A stretch of 64,000 nt of DNA, taken from positions 1,364,001 to 1,428,000 of the forward strand of contig NZ_PGFQ01000001.1 of assembly GCF_029870955.1 (NCBI RefSeq), read 5' to 3'. The notes under the pieces are model-generated. The model saw only the letters and a program-made list of their open reading frames with translations. It had not been told where the DNA came from and ran no database searches. A program made the translations under genes and the position numbers. Within the stretch, counting starts at the first letter, position 1. Each line of letters opens with the position of its first letter. Source of the DNA: Sulfitobacter faviae (GTDB taxonomy: Bacteria; Pseudomonadota; Alphaproteobacteria; Rhodobacterales; Rhodobacteraceae). This document shows positions 27,200 to 37,699 of the stretch, one piece after another.

Positions 27200-28405
27200 A
27201 TGCAGGCATTCATCTGCGACGCGCAGCGCACCCCCATTGGCCGTTACGGCGGCGCCCTCTCTTCGGTTCGCGCCGATGATCTGGCCGCCGTGCCGCTGAA
27301 AGCGCTGATGGAGCGGAACCCTTCCGTCGACTGGGCGCGCGTCGATGACGTGATCATGGGCTGCGCCAATCAGGCAGGCGAAGATAACCGTAACGTGGCG
27401 CGTATGGCGTCGCTATTGGCTGGCCTGCCGGTCGAGGTGCCGGGTGCGACGATCAACCGTCTCTGCGCCAGCGGGATGGACGCCGTGGGCGCTGCCGCCC
27501 GGGCGATCCGCGCGGGCGACATGGACCTCGCCATCGCGGGCGGGATTGAGAGCATGTCGCGCGCGCCCTTCGTGATGCCCAAGGCCGAAACCGCCTTTTC
27601 GCGCAACAACGCCGTCTATGACACCACCATCGGCTGGCGCTTTGTGAACCCGAAGATGAAGGCTGAGTTCGGCGTCGACTCGATGCCCGAGACCGCCGAC
27701 AACGTCGCCGCCGACCATGACGTGTCGCGCGAAGATCAAGACGCCTTCGCCGCACGTAGCCAGGAACGCTATGCCGCCGCAGCCGAGAAGGGCGTCTTCG
27801 CCGAGGAGATCGCCCCGGTCACCATTCCGCAGCGCAAGGGCGAGGACGTGGTCATCGACAGCGACGAACACCCCCGCCCCGGCACCACGTTGGAGAAACT
27901 GGGCAAGCTGCGCGGCATCAATGGCGCCGACCTGACCGTGACCGCGGGCAATGCCTCGGGCGTGAACGACGGTGCCGCGGCGATGCTGCTGGCCTCCGAG
28001 GCGGGCGTGAAGGACCACGGCCTGGCCCCCATCGCCCGCGTCGTGGCCATGTCGGCGGCGGGCGTCGAGCCGCGCGTCATGGGCATCGGCCCGATCCCGG
28101 CGGTGCGCAAGGTGCTGGACCGCGCGGGCCTGACGATCGAGCAGATGGACGTGATCGAGCTTAACGAAGCCTTCGCGAGCCAAGGCCTCGCCACGCTGCG
28201 CGCGCTTGGCGTGCCGGATGACGCACCCCATGTAAATGCCAACGGCGGCGCCATCGCCATCGGCCACCCGCTTGGCATGTCCGGCGCACGTCTGGTGATG
28301 ACGGCGGCGCTGCAGCTCAAGCGGACGGGCGGCAAATACGCGCTATGTACCATGTGTGTGGGCGTGGGTCAGGGCGTTGCCCTGATCCTCGAAAACGCAG
28401 GCTGA
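27200..28405 (+). CDS. paaJ: 3-oxoadipyl-CoA / 3-oxo-5,6-dehydrosuberyl-CoA thiolase
   Basis: A 401-residue acetyl-CoA acyltransferase of the PcaF/PaaJ group, starting [20 protein letters not shown]. The nucleophilic Cys is in [20 protein letters not shown]. The catalytic His is in [20 protein letters not shown] and the second Cys in [20 protein letters not shown]. In the phenylacetate pathway it performs the two thiolytic steps that yield acetyl-CoA and succinyl-CoA. It heads the paa run here (28 bases before paaA). A role in the beta-ketoadipate pathway as pcaF is equally compatible with sequence; context favours paa. Confidence 0.88.
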   Translation: MQAFICDAQRTPIGRYGGALSSVRADDLAAVPLKALMERNPSVDWARVDDVIMGCANQAGEDNRNVARMASLLAGLPVEVPGATINRLCASGMDAVGAAARAIRAGDMDLAIAGGIESMSRAPFVMPKAETAFSRNNAVYDTTIGWRFVNPKMKAEFGVDSMPETADNVAADHDVSREDQDAFAARSQERYAAAAEKGVFAEEIAPVTIPQRKGEDVVIDSDEHPRPGTTLEKLGKLRGINGADLTVTAGNASGVNDGAAAMLLASEAGVKDHGLAPIARVVAMSAAGVEPRVMGIGPIPAVRKVLDRAGLTIEQMDVIELNEAFASQGLATLRALGVPDDAPHVNANGGAIAIGHPLGMSGARLVMTAALQLKRTGGKYALCTMCVGVGQGVALILENAG

Positions 28406-28433
28406 CACTTCTTTCCTCGAAAGGAACGGACCG

Positions 28434-29426
28434 ATGTATGCACAGATGATCAAATCCACCGGCAAGGGCGTCAAATCCCTCGACGAGATGGACCCCGACG
28501 AGCGCGCCTTTCAGGAACGCATCGACGCGGGCGGCAAGATCGAGCCCAAGGACTGGATGCCCGACGGCTATCGCAAGAACCTGATCCGCCAGATCGGACA
28601 GCATGCGCATTCCGAGATCGTGGGCCAGTTGCCGGAAGGCAACTGGATCACCCGCGCCCCGACGTTGGAGCGCAAGGCGATCCTTCTGGCCAAGGTGCAG
28701 GACGAGGCCGGGCACGGCCTCTACCTCTACTGCGCGGCGGAAACGCTGGGCGTGACCCGAGACCAGATGACCCGCGACCTCCTTTCGGGGAAGATGAAGT
28801 ACTCCTCGATCTTCAACTATCCGACCCTGACATGGGCCGACATGGGTGCCGTCGGCTGGCTCGTCGATGGTGCCGCGATCATGAATCAGGTGCCGCTGCA
28901 GCGCACCTCCTACGGGCCCTACGCCCGCGCCATGGTCCGCATCTGCAAGGAAGAAAGCTTCCACCAGCGCCAAGGCTTCGACATCATGATGAAGATGGCC
29001 AATGGCACGCCCGCCCAGCGCAAGATGGCGCAAGACGCGCTCAACCGCTTCTGGTTCCCGGCGCTGATGATGTTCGGCCCCTCGGACAAGGACTCGGTCC
29101 ATTCCGCGCAGTCGATGGCGTGGAAGATCAAGATGAACACCAATGATGAGTTGCGTCAGAAGTTCGTCGACGAGACGGTGCCGCAGGCCGAATACCTTGG
29201 CCTCACGATCCCCGACGAGACACTGAAGTTCAACGAAGAGACTGGCCACTACGACTTTGCCGAGCCGGATTGGGAAGAGTTCTTTCAGGTGCTCAAGGGC
29301 AATGGCCCGTGCAACACCGAACGGCTGGCGGCGCGCAACATGGCTTGGGACGAAGGCCGCTGGGTGCGCGAGGGGCTTTTGGCCCACGCCGAGAAAAAGC
29401 GCAGCAGACAAATGGCAGCGGAGTAA
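28434..29426 (+). CDS. paaA: 1,2-phenylacetyl-CoA epoxidase, catalytic subunit A
   Basis: A 330-residue diiron oxygenase subunit. It converts phenylacetyl-CoA to the ring 1,2-epoxide together with PaaB, C and E. Iron-ligand helices are seen as [19 protein letters not shown] and [20 protein letters not shown]. It starts ATG 28434 behind AAAGGAACGGACCG. It is followed five bases later by paaB. Confidence 0.96.
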   Translation: MYAQMIKSTGKGVKSLDEMDPDERAFQERIDAGGKIEPKDWMPDGYRKNLIRQIGQHAHSEIVGQLPEGNWITRAPTLERKAILLAKVQDEAGHGLYLYCAAETLGVTRDQMTRDLLSGKMKYSSIFNYPTLTWADMGAVGWLVDGAAIMNQVPLQRTSYGPYARAMVRICKEESFHQRQGFDIMMKMANGTPAQRKMAQDALNRFWFPALMMFGPSDKDSVHSAQSMAWKIKMNTNDELRQKFVDETVPQAEYLGLTIPDETLKFNEETGHYDFAEPDWEEFFQVLKGNGPCNTERLAARNMAWDEGRWVREGLLAHAEKKRSRQMAAE

Positions 29427-29431
29427 GCGAC

Positions 29432-29776
29432 ATGAGCAGCCCTGAATCCAGCGAATACAAAGGCACCGAAGCCGCCCCCCACGGCGACGCACGGCCCACC
29501 GAATGGCCCCTGTGGGAAATCTTCATCCGCGGCCAGCACGGGCTGAGCCATCGCCATGTCGGCAGCCTGCATGCGGCGGACGCGGAAATGGCGATCAAGA
29601 ACGCCCGCGACGTCTATACCCGCCGCAACGAAGGCGTGAGCATCTGGGCGGTCGAAGCCAGCGCCATCGCCGCCTCCTCGCCCGAGGAGAAAGGCGCGCT
29701 TTACGAGCCCGCCAACGACAAGGTTTACCGCCACCCGACCTTCTACGACATTCCCGACGAAGTGGGGGCGATGTGA
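29432..29776 (+). CDS. paaB: 1,2-phenylacetyl-CoA epoxidase subunit B
   Basis: A 114-residue subunit, start ATG 29432 (MSSPESSEYKGTEAAPHGDA). WPLWEIFIRGQHGLSHRHVG and SLHAADAEMAIKNARDVYTR are typical PaaB. It has no catalytic residues of its own and bridges the A-C complex. Its end overlaps paaC by four bases (GTGA). Confidence 0.95.
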   Translation: MSSPESSEYKGTEAAPHGDARPTEWPLWEIFIRGQHGLSHRHVGSLHAADAEMAIKNARDVYTRRNEGVSIWAVEASAIAASSPEEKGALYEPANDKVYRHPTFYDIPDEVGAM

Positions 29777-30534
29777 GCGGCACCGATCCCAAGTTCGAAT
29801 TCCTCTGCCGGATGGGCGACAACGCGCTGGTGCTTGGCCACCGCGTCTCGGAATGGTGCGGCGTGGCGCCGGTGCTGGAAGAGGACATCGCGCTGGCCAA
29901 CGTGGCGCTCGACCTGATCGGTCAGACGCAGCTTTGGCTCGGTCTGGCGGGCGAGGTCGAAGGCGAAGGCCGCGATGCGGACAAGCTCGCCTTTCACCGC
30001 GATGTCTGGGACTTCCGCAATGTCCTGCTGGTGGAACAGCCCAACGGCGATTTCGGCCAGACCATGATGCGGCAGTTCCTCTTTGACGCCTGGCATCTGG
30101 CACAGCTCACCGCGCTGATCGATTCCAGCGACAAGCAGATCGCCGCCATCGCCGAGAAGTCCGCGAAGGAAGTGACCTATCACCTCGAACGCTCCTCCGA
30201 CACGGTGATCGGCCTTGGCGACGGGACCGAGGAAAGCCACCGCCGAATGCAGGCGGCGCTCGACCTGCTTTGGCCCTATGTGGGCGAGATGTTCATTGGC
30301 GATGATGTCGACGCCGCCATGGCCGAAGCCGGCATCGCACCCGATCCGGCGAGCATGCGCAAAAGCTATGACCAACTGGTCGGCGACACGCTGCAGGCGG
30401 CGACGCTGACCAAGCCCGAGGATGACTTTGCCCATAGGGGCGGGAAAAGCGGCGCGCGGCACAGCGAACATCTGGGCCATATGCTGACCCAGATGCAGTG
30501 GCTGCAACGCGCCTACCCGGACGCCACATGGTGA
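29773..30534 (+). CDS. paaC: 1,2-phenylacetyl-CoA epoxidase structural subunit C
   Basis: A 253-residue ferritin-like partner of PaaA. It starts with GTG 29773 within the paaB stop (GTGA), so translation is coupled. RMGDNALVLGHRVSEWCGVA, VALDLIGQTQLWLGLAGEVE and QFLFDAWHLAQLTALIDSSD match PaaC helices. It stabilises and activates PaaA but is not catalytic. Confidence 0.95.
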   Translation: MSGTDPKFEFLCRMGDNALVLGHRVSEWCGVAPVLEEDIALANVALDLIGQTQLWLGLAGEVEGEGRDADKLAFHRDVWDFRNVLLVEQPNGDFGQTMMRQFLFDAWHLAQLTALIDSSDKQIAAIAEKSAKEVTYHLERSSDTVIGLGDGTEESHRRMQAALDLLWPYVGEMFIGDDVDAAMAEAGIAPDPASMRKSYDQLVGDTLQAATLTKPEDDFAHRGGKSGARHSEHLGHMLTQMQWLQRAYPDATW

Positions 30535-31075
30535 AACCCGCCCCCCACAGCCGGCCCGCCCCCGCGCCGGTGCCGGGGTGGTGCGCCGGCCCGCTTCGCG
30601 CGGCCCCGCCCGCGGCGAAAAGCCATCGGTCGAGACGGTCTGGGCGTGGCTCTCCGCGATCCCGGACCCCGAGATCCCCGCGATTTCGCTCACCGATCTG
30701 GGCATCATCCGCGATGTGGCATGGCACGGCGACACGCTGGTCGTCACCATCACGCCGACCTATTCAGGCTGCCCCGCCACCAGCATCATCAACCTCGACA
30801 TCGAGACGGCGCTGCACGGCCACGGGATCGAAAAGCTGGAGCTGAAGCGCCAACTCTCCCCGCCTTGGACCACCGAATGGATGAGTGACACCGGCCGCGC
30901 CAAGCTTGAAGCCTACGGCATCGCGCCGCCGCGCCCCGCCGGCGGGCCGCAGCACTGCCCGCACTGCCAATCGAAAGCGGTGGAGCGGATCAGCCAGTTC
31001 GGCTCGACCCCCTGCAAGGCGCAATGGCGGTGCTTGGACTGCCTTGAACCCTTTGACTATTTCAAATGTATCTGA
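30528..31075 (+). CDS. paaD: Phenylacetate oxygenase FeS-assembly protein PaaD, 5' end uncertain
   Basis: A DUF59 (MIP18-like) protein needed to mature the PaaABCE oxygenase. The core reads AWLSAIPDPEIPAISLTDLG, then TYSGCPATSIINLDIETAL. A C-terminal Cys pattern (HCPHCQS, CKAQWRCLDC) could bind metal. The core frame opens only from GTG 30578. The expected coupled start, ATG 30528 or GTG 30531 overlapping the paaC stop as its neighbours do, lies in another frame. One added G at GGGG 30575-30578 would join them. So either the start is GTG 30578 (165 residues) or there is a lost base and a longer N-terminus. Confidence 0.8.
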
Positions 31076-31082
31076 GGCCCCG

Positions 31083-32147
31083 ATGAGCCAGTTTCACCCC
31101 CTCACCGTCACCGACATCCACCACACCATCCGCGATGCCGTGGTGCTGACGCTGAAGCCGGAAGACCCCGACGCCTTCGCCTTCACCCAAGGCCAGTACC
31201 TGACCTTCAAACAGGATTTTGACGGCACCGAGCTGCGCCGCAACTATTCGATCTGCGCAGGGTTGGACGACGGCGAGTTGAAGGTAGGGATCAAACGCGT
31301 CGATGGCGGGGCCTTCTCGACCTATGCCAATACCGAGCTCAAGGTCGGCGACGTGCTGCACGCCATGCCGCCGCAGGGCAAGTTCTTCACCCCGATCGAA
31401 CCTGAGGTGGCCAAGAACTACCTCGGCTTCGCGGGCGGCTCGGGCATCACCCCGGTGCTGTCGATCCTGAAGACGGTGCTGAAACGCGAGCCGAAGTCGA
31501 CCTTCACACTGGTCTATGCCAACCGCGCGGTGAACACGATCATGTTCCGCGAGGAACTCGAAGACCTCAAGAACCGATACATGGGCCGCCTGACGGTGAT
31601 CCACATCCTCGAATCCGGGCAGGACATGGAGCTTTTCGAGGGCCGGGTCGATCAGGACAAATGCAACGCGCTGTTCAAGCACTGGATCCAGATCGACACC
31701 ATCGACACCGCCTTCATCTGCGGACCGGAACCGATGATGCTGGCCATCGCCGAGGCGCTGAAGACCAATGGGCTGGGCGAAGAGCAGATCAAGTTCGAAC
31801 TGTTCAGCGAAAGCCAGCAGGGCCGTTTGGCGAAACAGGAAATGGCCAAGCGCAGCGAGGGCCAGAAGGGCACCGAGATCACCGTCATCATCGACGGCGC
31901 GCGGCGCAGCTTCACCATGCAGAAGGGGCAATCGGTCCTCGAAGCGGCGCTGGAGAACGGGCAGGAGGCGCCGTTCTCCTGCAAGGCCGGGGTCTGTTCG
32001 ACCTGCATGGGCAAGGTGCTGGAAGGCGAGGTCGAGATGATCTCGAACCACGCGCTGGAGGATTACGAAGTCGAACGCGGCTACGTGCTGACCTGCCAAA
32101 GCTACCCGCTGAGCGACAAACTCACCATCGACTACGACACCCACTGA
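31083..32147 (+). CDS. paaE: 1,2-phenylacetyl-CoA epoxidase reductase subunit E
   Basis: A 354-residue reductase with an FAD domain (LRRNYSICAGLDDGELKVGI), an NAD(P) domain (GFAGGSGITPVLSILKTVL and FICGPEPMMLAIAEAL) and a C-terminal plant-type 2Fe-2S domain (APFSCKAGVCSTCMGKVLEG). It passes electrons from NADPH to PaaA. ATG 31083 lies seven bases after paaD. Confidence 0.95.
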   Translation: MSQFHPLTVTDIHHTIRDAVVLTLKPEDPDAFAFTQGQYLTFKQDFDGTELRRNYSICAGLDDGELKVGIKRVDGGAFSTYANTELKVGDVLHAMPPQGKFFTPIEPEVAKNYLGFAGGSGITPVLSILKTVLKREPKSTFTLVYANRAVNTIMFREELEDLKNRYMGRLTVIHILESGQDMELFEGRVDQDKCNALFKHWIQIDTIDTAFICGPEPMMLAIAEALKTNGLGEEQIKFELFSESQQGRLAKQEMAKRSEGQKGTEITVIIDGARRSFTMQKGQSVLEAALENGQEAPFSCKAGVCSTCMGKVLEGEVEMISNHALEDYEVERGYVLTCQSYPLSDKLTIDYDTH

Positions 32148-32157
32148 AGGAGCCGAC

Positions 32158-34182
32158 ATGCGCGATATCCACAGTTACGCCGCCGGCGAATGGCTGGCCC
32201 CCGGGGCCGGCGCCCGCAACATCGCCAGCGCCATCACCGGCGAGGTGATCGCGCAGGCCGGCAACGACGCACTGGACGCGGGCGCCATGCTGGGCTTTGC
32301 CCGCGAACACGGCGGCCCTGCCCTGCGCGCCATGACCTTCCACGACCGCGCGCGCATGTTAAAGGCGCTGGCGCTGCATCTGATGGAGCATAAACAGGCG
32401 CTTTATGATCTGAGCTACGACACCGGGGCCACGCTGTCGGACCACAAGATCGACGTCGACGGCGGCATCGGCACCATGCTGGTCTTCGCCTCCAAGGGCC
32501 GGCGCGAGATGCCAGACGCCCATGTCTACCTCGACGGCGCACCCGAGCAACTGGGCCGCGAGGGTCAGTTCATGGGCCGCCACATCTGCAGCCCGCTACA
32601 GGGCGTCGCCGTGCATATCAACGCCTTCAACTTCCCGGTCTGGGGTATGTTGGAGAAGCTCGCCCCCACCCTGCTTGCCGGCGTGCCGGCGATCGTGAAA
32701 CCGGCCACCGCCACCTGCTATGTGACCGAACTTTGCGTGCGGCTGATGCTGGACAGCGGGCTGCTGCCGAAGGGTGCTTTGCAATTCGTGAGCGGCGGCT
32801 TGGGCGATATGCTCGACCTGCTCGGCTGTCAGGATGCCGTGGCCTTCACCGGCTCCGCCGACACCGCGCTGAAGCTGCGCGGCAATCCGAAGCTCATGGA
32901 AAACTCCGTGCGCTTCACCTCCGAGCAAGACAGCCTGAATGCCTCCGTCCTCGGCCCCGATGCGGTGCCGGGCACGCCAGAGTTCGACCTTTTCGTCAAG
33001 GAAGTGCAGCGCGAGATGACCGCCAAGGCGGGGCAGAAATGCACCGCCATCCGCCGGATCATGGTGCCGCACGCGCAGATCGACGCGGTGATTTCGGCCC
33101 TGTCCGAGCGCCTCGCCAAGACCACCATCGGCGATCCCCGCGCCGAGGACACCCGCATGGGCGCGCTGGTCTCGGGCAGCCAGAAACGCGATGTGTTGGA
33201 GAAGGTCGGGCTGCTAAGCGCCGAGGCCGAGCGCGTTTTCGGCGACCCCGACAACTTCACCGTGAAGGGTGCCGACCGCGACAAGGGCGCCTTCCTGCCG
33301 CCGATGCTGTTCCACTGCGCCGACCCCGATGCCGCCGAGCGCGTGCATGACACCGAGGCTTTCGGCCCCGTCTCCACCCTCATGCCCTACCGCGATCTCG
33401 CACACGCCACACAGCTTCTGAACCGCGGCCAAGGCTCGCTGGTGGCGTCGATCATCACCAATGACGGCGAGGTGGCGCGCGAGTTGACGATGGGCTCCGC
33501 GGCCTTCCACGGACGGCTCTACTTTAACAACCGCAAATCTATGGCTGAGGCCACGGGCCACGGCTCCCCGCTGCCGCATATGGTGCATGGCGGACCGGGC
33601 CGCGCGGGCGGCGGCGAGGAGCTGGGCGGCGTGCGCGGCGTGATGCATTACATGCAGCGCACCGCGGTGCAGGGCAGCCCCGACATCCTCACCGCCATCG
33701 GCAAGCAATGGGTGCCGGGCGCCGAGGAGATCACCGACCGCGCCCATCCCTTCACCCGCCGCTTCACCGAGCTTGATCTGGGCGAGACTTTCCATTCGCC
33801 CACCCGCGAGGTCACGCTCGAGGATATCGAGACCTTCGCCCATTTCACCGGCGACACCTTCTATGCCCACATGGATGACGAGGCCGCCGCCGCGAACCCC
33901 TTCTTCCCGGGGCGCGTGGCCCATGGCTACCTGCTCTTGAGCTTTGCCGCGGGCCTCTTCGTGCAGCCCGACCCCGGTCCGGTGCTGGCCAACACCGGCC
34001 TCGACAACCTGCGCTTCCTCGAACCGGTCTCGGCGGGCGACAGCATCAAGGTGCGGCTCTCGGTCAAGCACAAGACGCCGCGCAACGCGGAATATGGCGA
34101 GGTGCGCTGGCATGTGACCCTGACCAACCAGCGTGAGGAGGCGGTCGCAGAATACGACCTGCTGACGATGAATGCCGTCTGA
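32158..34182 (+). CDS. paaZ: Bifunctional oxepin-CoA hydrolase / aldehyde dehydrogenase PaaZ
   Basis: A 674-residue fusion that opens the oxepin-CoA ring and oxidises the resulting aldehyde. The N-terminal ALDH domain spans residues 1-520, with the cofactor region [20 protein letters not shown] and the nucleophilic Cys in [17 protein letters not shown]. The C-terminal MaoC-like hot-dog hydratase (535-674) has [20 protein letters not shown] and [15 protein letters not shown] with the catalytic Asp/His. Length is normal for the full fusion. GAAGGAG precedes the ATG. Confidence 0.95.
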   Translation: MRDIHSYAAGEWLAPGAGARNIASAITGEVIAQAGNDALDAGAMLGFAREHGGPALRAMTFHDRARMLKALALHLMEHKQALYDLSYDTGATLSDHKIDVDGGIGTMLVFASKGRREMPDAHVYLDGAPEQLGREGQFMGRHICSPLQGVAVHINAFNFPVWGMLEKLAPTLLAGVPAIVKPATATCYVTELCVRLMLDSGLLPKGALQFVSGGLGDMLDLLGCQDAVAFTGSADTALKLRGNPKLMENSVRFTSEQDSLNASVLGPDAVPGTPEFDLFVKEVQREMTAKAGQKCTAIRRIMVPHAQIDAVISALSERLAKTTIGDPRAEDTRMGALVSGSQKRDVLEKVGLLSAEAERVFGDPDNFTVKGADRDKGAFLPPMLFHCADPDAAERVHDTEAFGPVSTLMPYRDLAHATQLLNRGQGSLVASIITNDGEVARELTMGSAAFHGRLYFNNRKSMAEATGHGSPLPHMVHGGPGRAGGGEELGGVRGVMHYMQRTAVQGSPDILTAIGKQWVPGAEEITDRAHPFTRRFTELDLGETFHSPTREVTLEDIETFAHFTGDTFYAHMDDEAAAANPFFPGRVAHGYLLLSFAAGLFVQPDPGPVLANTGLDNLRFLEPVSAGDSIKVRLSVKHKTPRNAEYGEVRWHVTLTNQREEAVAEYDLLTMNAV

Positions 34183-34951
34183 CCACGCGCCCTCGGTCGT
34201 CGCGGCACTCGCTGGCCTTGGCGGTCAGCGGGTCTGGTCGCTGATGGTCAGCCTCTTCGGCGATCTGGCACAGGGACAGGGCGACGCAATCGAAGGGCCG
34301 GTGCTGTCGCAGATCATGGCCGCGCTCGACGTGCGGCCCGAGGCAAGCCGCGTGGCACTGCACCGGCTGCGCAATGACGGCTGGCTACAATCGGTCAAGG
34401 CCGGGCGCATCAGCCAGCACAGCCTGACCGCCCAAGGCCGCGCGGAAAGCGCTGCCGCCAGTCCGCGCATCTACGCCGCGCCGCCGGACCTGTCGGAACC
34501 TTGGCAGATGGTCGTGACCGAGGAGAACGGGCGCGAGACCGACAACGCCCTGCGAGAGGCGGGGTTCATCGCCGTCCTGCCCCGCGCTTACGTCGGGCGC
34601 GCCGAGAGCGCAGCCCCCACGGGATGCCTTACCCTGCCCGGCACGCCGCCGCCCGAGTGGCTGCGCCGCGCAGTGGAACCCGCCGAGCTTGAGGGTGACT
34701 ATGACGCGCTCTTGGCCGCGCTTACGGCCTTGGATGCCGAGCTTCCCGCGCCAGAGCAACTCACCCCCTTGGACGTCGCGGTCTTGCGCTGCCTGATCGT
34801 GCACAATTGGCGGCGATTGGTGCTAAAGCATCCCGCCCTGCCCGGCGGGCTGATCCGCCCCGAATGGTCCGGCTACCGCTGCCATTTGCTGGTCGACCGC
34901 CTGCTGCGCCGCTACCCGCGCCCCGCATTGCAGGATCTGGCCACCGCCTGA
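34172..34951 (+). CDS. paaX: PaaX-type transcriptional repressor
   Basis: A 259-residue repressor of phenylacetate genes, relieved by phenylacetyl-CoA. The N-terminal wHTH reads GDAIEGPVLSQIMAALDVRP, then SRVALHRLRNDGWLQSVKAG. The middle and C-terminal PaaX domains end PEWSGYRCHLLVDRLLRRYP. ATG 34172 overlaps paaZ by 11 bases, so the repressor is made with the operon it probably controls. Confidence 0.92.
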   Translation: MPSDHAPSVVAALAGLGGQRVWSLMVSLFGDLAQGQGDAIEGPVLSQIMAALDVRPEASRVALHRLRNDGWLQSVKAGRISQHSLTAQGRAESAAASPRIYAAPPDLSEPWQMVVTEENGRETDNALREAGFIAVLPRAYVGRAESAAPTGCLTLPGTPPPEWLRRAVEPAELEGDYDALLAALTALDAELPAPEQLTPLDVAVLRCLIVHNWRRLVLKHPALPGGLIRPEWSGYRCHLLVDRLLRRYPRPALQDLATA

Positions 34952-35005
34952 CGCGGCGCAAAGCCCCGCTTTCCCATGCCGGACAAGCACGATATAGACG
35001 TGCTC

Positions 35006-35620
35006 ATGACAAATTTCCTCTATCAGAACGACCTGCCGGATGACCTCGACCTTGGGCCGATGGTCGCGATTGATTGCGAAACGATGGGGCTGCATCCGCA
35101 TCGCGACCGGCTTTGTGTCGTGCAGCTTTCGGGCGGCGATGGTCACGCGCATCTGGTGCAGGTCGCCAAGGGCCAGACCGAGGCACCGAACCTCTGCGCG
35201 CTGCTGGAAAATCCTCATGTGCTGAAGCTGTTCCACTATGGCCGCTTCGACATTGCCGCGATGCTCAACACCTTTGGCGCCACCGCGACGCCGGTCTATT
35301 GCACCAAGATCGCCAGCCGACTGGTGCGCACCTATACCGACCGGCACGGGCTGGCGAAGCTTTGCCAAGAACTTCTGAGCGTCGATATCTCGAAACAGCA
35401 GCAATCCAGCGATTGGGGGGCCGAAGAGCTGACCCAAGCGCAGATCGACTATGCCGCCTCTGACGTGCTTTACCTGCACCGGCTGCGCGATGAACTTAAC
35501 AAACGCCTGATACGCGAAGGCCGGATGGACATGGCGCAGGCCTGTTTCGATTTCCTGCCCATGCGCGCCCGGCTGGATCTGGAGGGATGGCCGGACACGG
35601 ACATCTTCGCACACGCATGA
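35006..35620 (+). CDS. rnd: Ribonuclease D-like 3'-5' exonuclease, short form
   Basis: A 204-residue DEDD-y exonuclease. Exo I is VAIDCETMGLHPH (Asp and Glu), Exo II LFHYGRFDIAAML (Asp), and Exo III IDYAASDVLYLHRLRDEL (Tyr and Asp). The HRDC domains of full RNase D (about 375 residues) are absent, as in many alphaproteobacteria. I choose ATG 35006 (MTNFLYQNDLPDDLDLGP); ATG 34976 is possible. The last codons overlap kdsD by four bases. Confidence 0.88.
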   Translation: MTNFLYQNDLPDDLDLGPMVAIDCETMGLHPHRDRLCVVQLSGGDGHAHLVQVAKGQTEAPNLCALLENPHVLKLFHYGRFDIAAMLNTFGATATPVYCTKIASRLVRTYTDRHGLAKLCQELLSVDISKQQQSSDWGAEELTQAQIDYAASDVLYLHRLRDELNKRLIREGRMDMAQACFDFLPMRARLDLEGWPDTDIFAHA

Positions 35621-36585
35621 ACACACCTTTCCTCGACACCGCCCGCCGGGTGATCCGCTGCGAAGCCGAGGCGCTGACCCTGCTGGCCGACAGCCTTGAT
35701 GACCGCTTTCGCGCCGCGGTTGACCTGATGCGCACCTGCAAGGGCCGCGTGATCGTCACCGGCATCGGCAAGTCGGGCCATATCGGCAATAAGATCGCGG
35801 CGACACTAGCCTCCACCGGCACGCCCGCGCAATTCGTCCACCCGGCCGAGGCGAGCCACGGCGATCTGGGCATGATCACCGCCGCCGATGTGGTGCTGGC
35901 GATTTCCAACTCCGGCGAAGCGCCGGAGCTTGCCAACCTCATCGCCTATTCGCGTCGCTATGCCATTCCGCTCATCGGCATCACCAGCCGCGCCGAGAGC
36001 AGCCTTGGCCGCCATAGCGACGTGGTGCTGGAACTACCCCGCACGGCAGAGGCTTGCGGCACCGGCGTGGTGCCCACCACCTCGACCACGCTGACGCTGG
36101 CGATGGGCGATGCCGTGGCCGTGGCGCTGATGGAGAACCGCGCCTTCACCGCCGAGCATTTCCGCGACTTCCACCCCGGCGGCAAGCTGGGTGCAAGGCT
36201 GAGCCGCGTGGCCGATCTGATGCATGTGGGTGACAAGCTGCCGCTGGTCACCGCCGACGCCCCGATGCCCGAGGCGCTGAGCGAGATCAGCCGCAAGGGC
36301 TTTGGCGTGGTCTGCGTCATCGATGCGGAAGGCGCGCTGGCCGGGATCATCACCATGGGTGACCTCGCCCGGCATCTGGATGGCTTGATGACCATGACCG
36401 CCCGCGACGTCATGACCCCCGCGCCCGTGACCATCACCCCCGACGAACTGGCCGAAAAGGCCGTGGGCGTGATGAACAGCCGCAAGATCACCTGCCTTAT
36501 CGTGACCGACCCCGCGCAGAACGACGGCAAATCGCCCATCGGGCTGCTGCATATCCACGACTGCCTGCGCGTCGGACTGGGGTGA
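35617..36585 (+). CDS. kdsD: Arabinose-5-phosphate isomerase, KdsD/KpsF family
   Basis: A 322-residue isomerase turning ribulose 5-phosphate into arabinose 5-phosphate for Kdo, the inner sugar of LPS. An N-terminal SIS domain (KGRVIVTGIGKSGHIGNKIA, then GDLGMITAADVVLAISNSGE) is followed by two CBS repeats (about residues 200-322). ATG 35617 overlaps the preceding stop (ATGA). It precedes lptC, lptA and lptB, so Kdo supply and LPS export are co-located. Confidence 0.93.
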   Translation: MNTPFLDTARRVIRCEAEALTLLADSLDDRFRAAVDLMRTCKGRVIVTGIGKSGHIGNKIAATLASTGTPAQFVHPAEASHGDLGMITAADVVLAISNSGEAPELANLIAYSRRYAIPLIGITSRAESSLGRHSDVVLELPRTAEACGTGVVPTTSTTLTLAMGDAVAVALMENRAFTAEHFRDFHPGGKLGARLSRVADLMHVGDKLPLVTADAPMPEALSEISRKGFGVVCVIDAEGALAGIITMGDLARHLDGLMTMTARDVMTPAPVTITPDELAEKAVGVMNSRKITCLIVTDPAQNDGKSPIGLLHIHDCLRVGLG

Positions 36586-36591
36586 CGCCGG

Positions 36592-37199
36592 ATGAAGGGG
36601 GATCGCCACTCTCGCGTCGTGTCGTGGCTGAAAGTGCTCTTTCCGCTGATCGCGCTGGCGCTGCTATCGACCCTATTCCTGCTGTCGCGGGCGATTGAAC
36701 CGCAAGCCGTGATCCCCTTCGCGGACAAAGAGGTCCAAGAACGGCTGCGCGACCAGCAGATCACCGGCCCTTTCTATTCCGGCACCACGGCGGATGGCGA
36801 TCTGATCTCATTCTCTGCCGAGAAACTGACCACCCCGGCGGGGAGACCGGCACCAATGAAGCCGAGGAGATCGAGGCCACGCTAGACTTGGAGGGCGGCG
36901 CCCAGATCAAGCTCCACTCCGACAGAGGGCGGTTCGACACCGGCGCAGAGGCGGCGGAACTGGCGGGCGATGTGCGGGTTAGCACCTCAACCGGCTACGA
37001 AATCCTGTCCGAGCGGATGATCTCGAACCTCACCACGCTGGACCTGCAATCGCCTGGCCCGGTCCAAGCCACCAGCCCCGCGGGCGAGATCACCGCCGGC
37101 AGCATGGCCATCACCAACCGGCAGAACAGCGCCGGATCGCAATTGCTTTTCACAAAGGGTGTGAAACTGATATACACGCCGCAAGCAACGAAAGAGTAA
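36592..37199 (+). pseudogene. lptC: LPS export protein LptC, one-base frameshift as read
   Basis: LptC is the bitopic inner-membrane link in LPS transport. The N-terminus has a cytoplasmic stub and one helix (VLFPLIALALLSTLFLLSRA). At GGGG 36840-36843 the frame is lost. One added G restores PAGETGTNEAEEIEATLDLE, joining onto GGAQIKLHSDRGRFDTGAEA and a beta-rich domain to 37199. The repaired protein is about 202 residues, the normal LptC size. It lies six bases after kdsD and five before lptA. Confidence 0.88.
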
Positions 37200-37204
37200 C
37201 TGCC

Positions 37205-37699
37205 TTGAGACACTTGTTTATTTTGATGCTGCCGCTGTTTTTCGCGCTGCAGGCCGCCCCTGTCTCTGCACAGTCTGCCAATGTCGCCTTCGGCGCGCTT
37301 GAGCAAGACACCAGCCAACCCGTCGAGGTGACCGCCGATAACCTGTCGGTCGACAATGCCACGGGCACCGCCGTCTTCACGGGCAATGTATTGATTTCTC
37401 AGGGTGAAATGACCCTTTCCGCCGGTAAGGTCGAGGTCGTCTATCGCGCCTCGGATCAGGGCATCGCCAAGCTGGAGGCCACCGGCGGCGTGGTCTTGGT
37501 CGCGGGGGAGGACGCCGCTGAATCGCAGCGCGCCGATTACGACATCGACGCTGGCACCTTGGTAATGCGCGGCGACGTGCTGATGACCCAGGGCCCCAGT
37601 GCACTGAGCGCGCAGGAAATGACAGTGAACCTGGACGACGGCACGGCGCAGATGTCGGGCGGCGTGAAGACCATTTTGCAGCCCGGCAGCGACAACTGA
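37205..37699 (+). CDS. lptA: LPS transport periplasmic protein LptA
   Basis: A 164-residue periplasmic bridge protein. The start is TTG 37205 behind AAAGAG. A Sec signal ([23 protein letters not shown] cleavage) precedes an OstA/LptA beta-jellyroll: [20 protein letters not shown], then repeated G-D/N-V-L strands. It carries LPS from LptC to LptD. Its stop overlaps the lptB ATG (TGATG). Confidence 0.9.
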   Translation: MRHLFILMLPLFFALQAAPVSAQSANVAFGALEQDTSQPVEVTADNLSVDNATGTAVFTGNVLISQGEMTLSAGKVEVVYRASDQGIAKLEATGGVVLVAGEDAAESQRADYDIDAGTLVMRGDVLMTQGPSALSAQEMTVNLDDGTAQMSGGVKTILQPGSDN

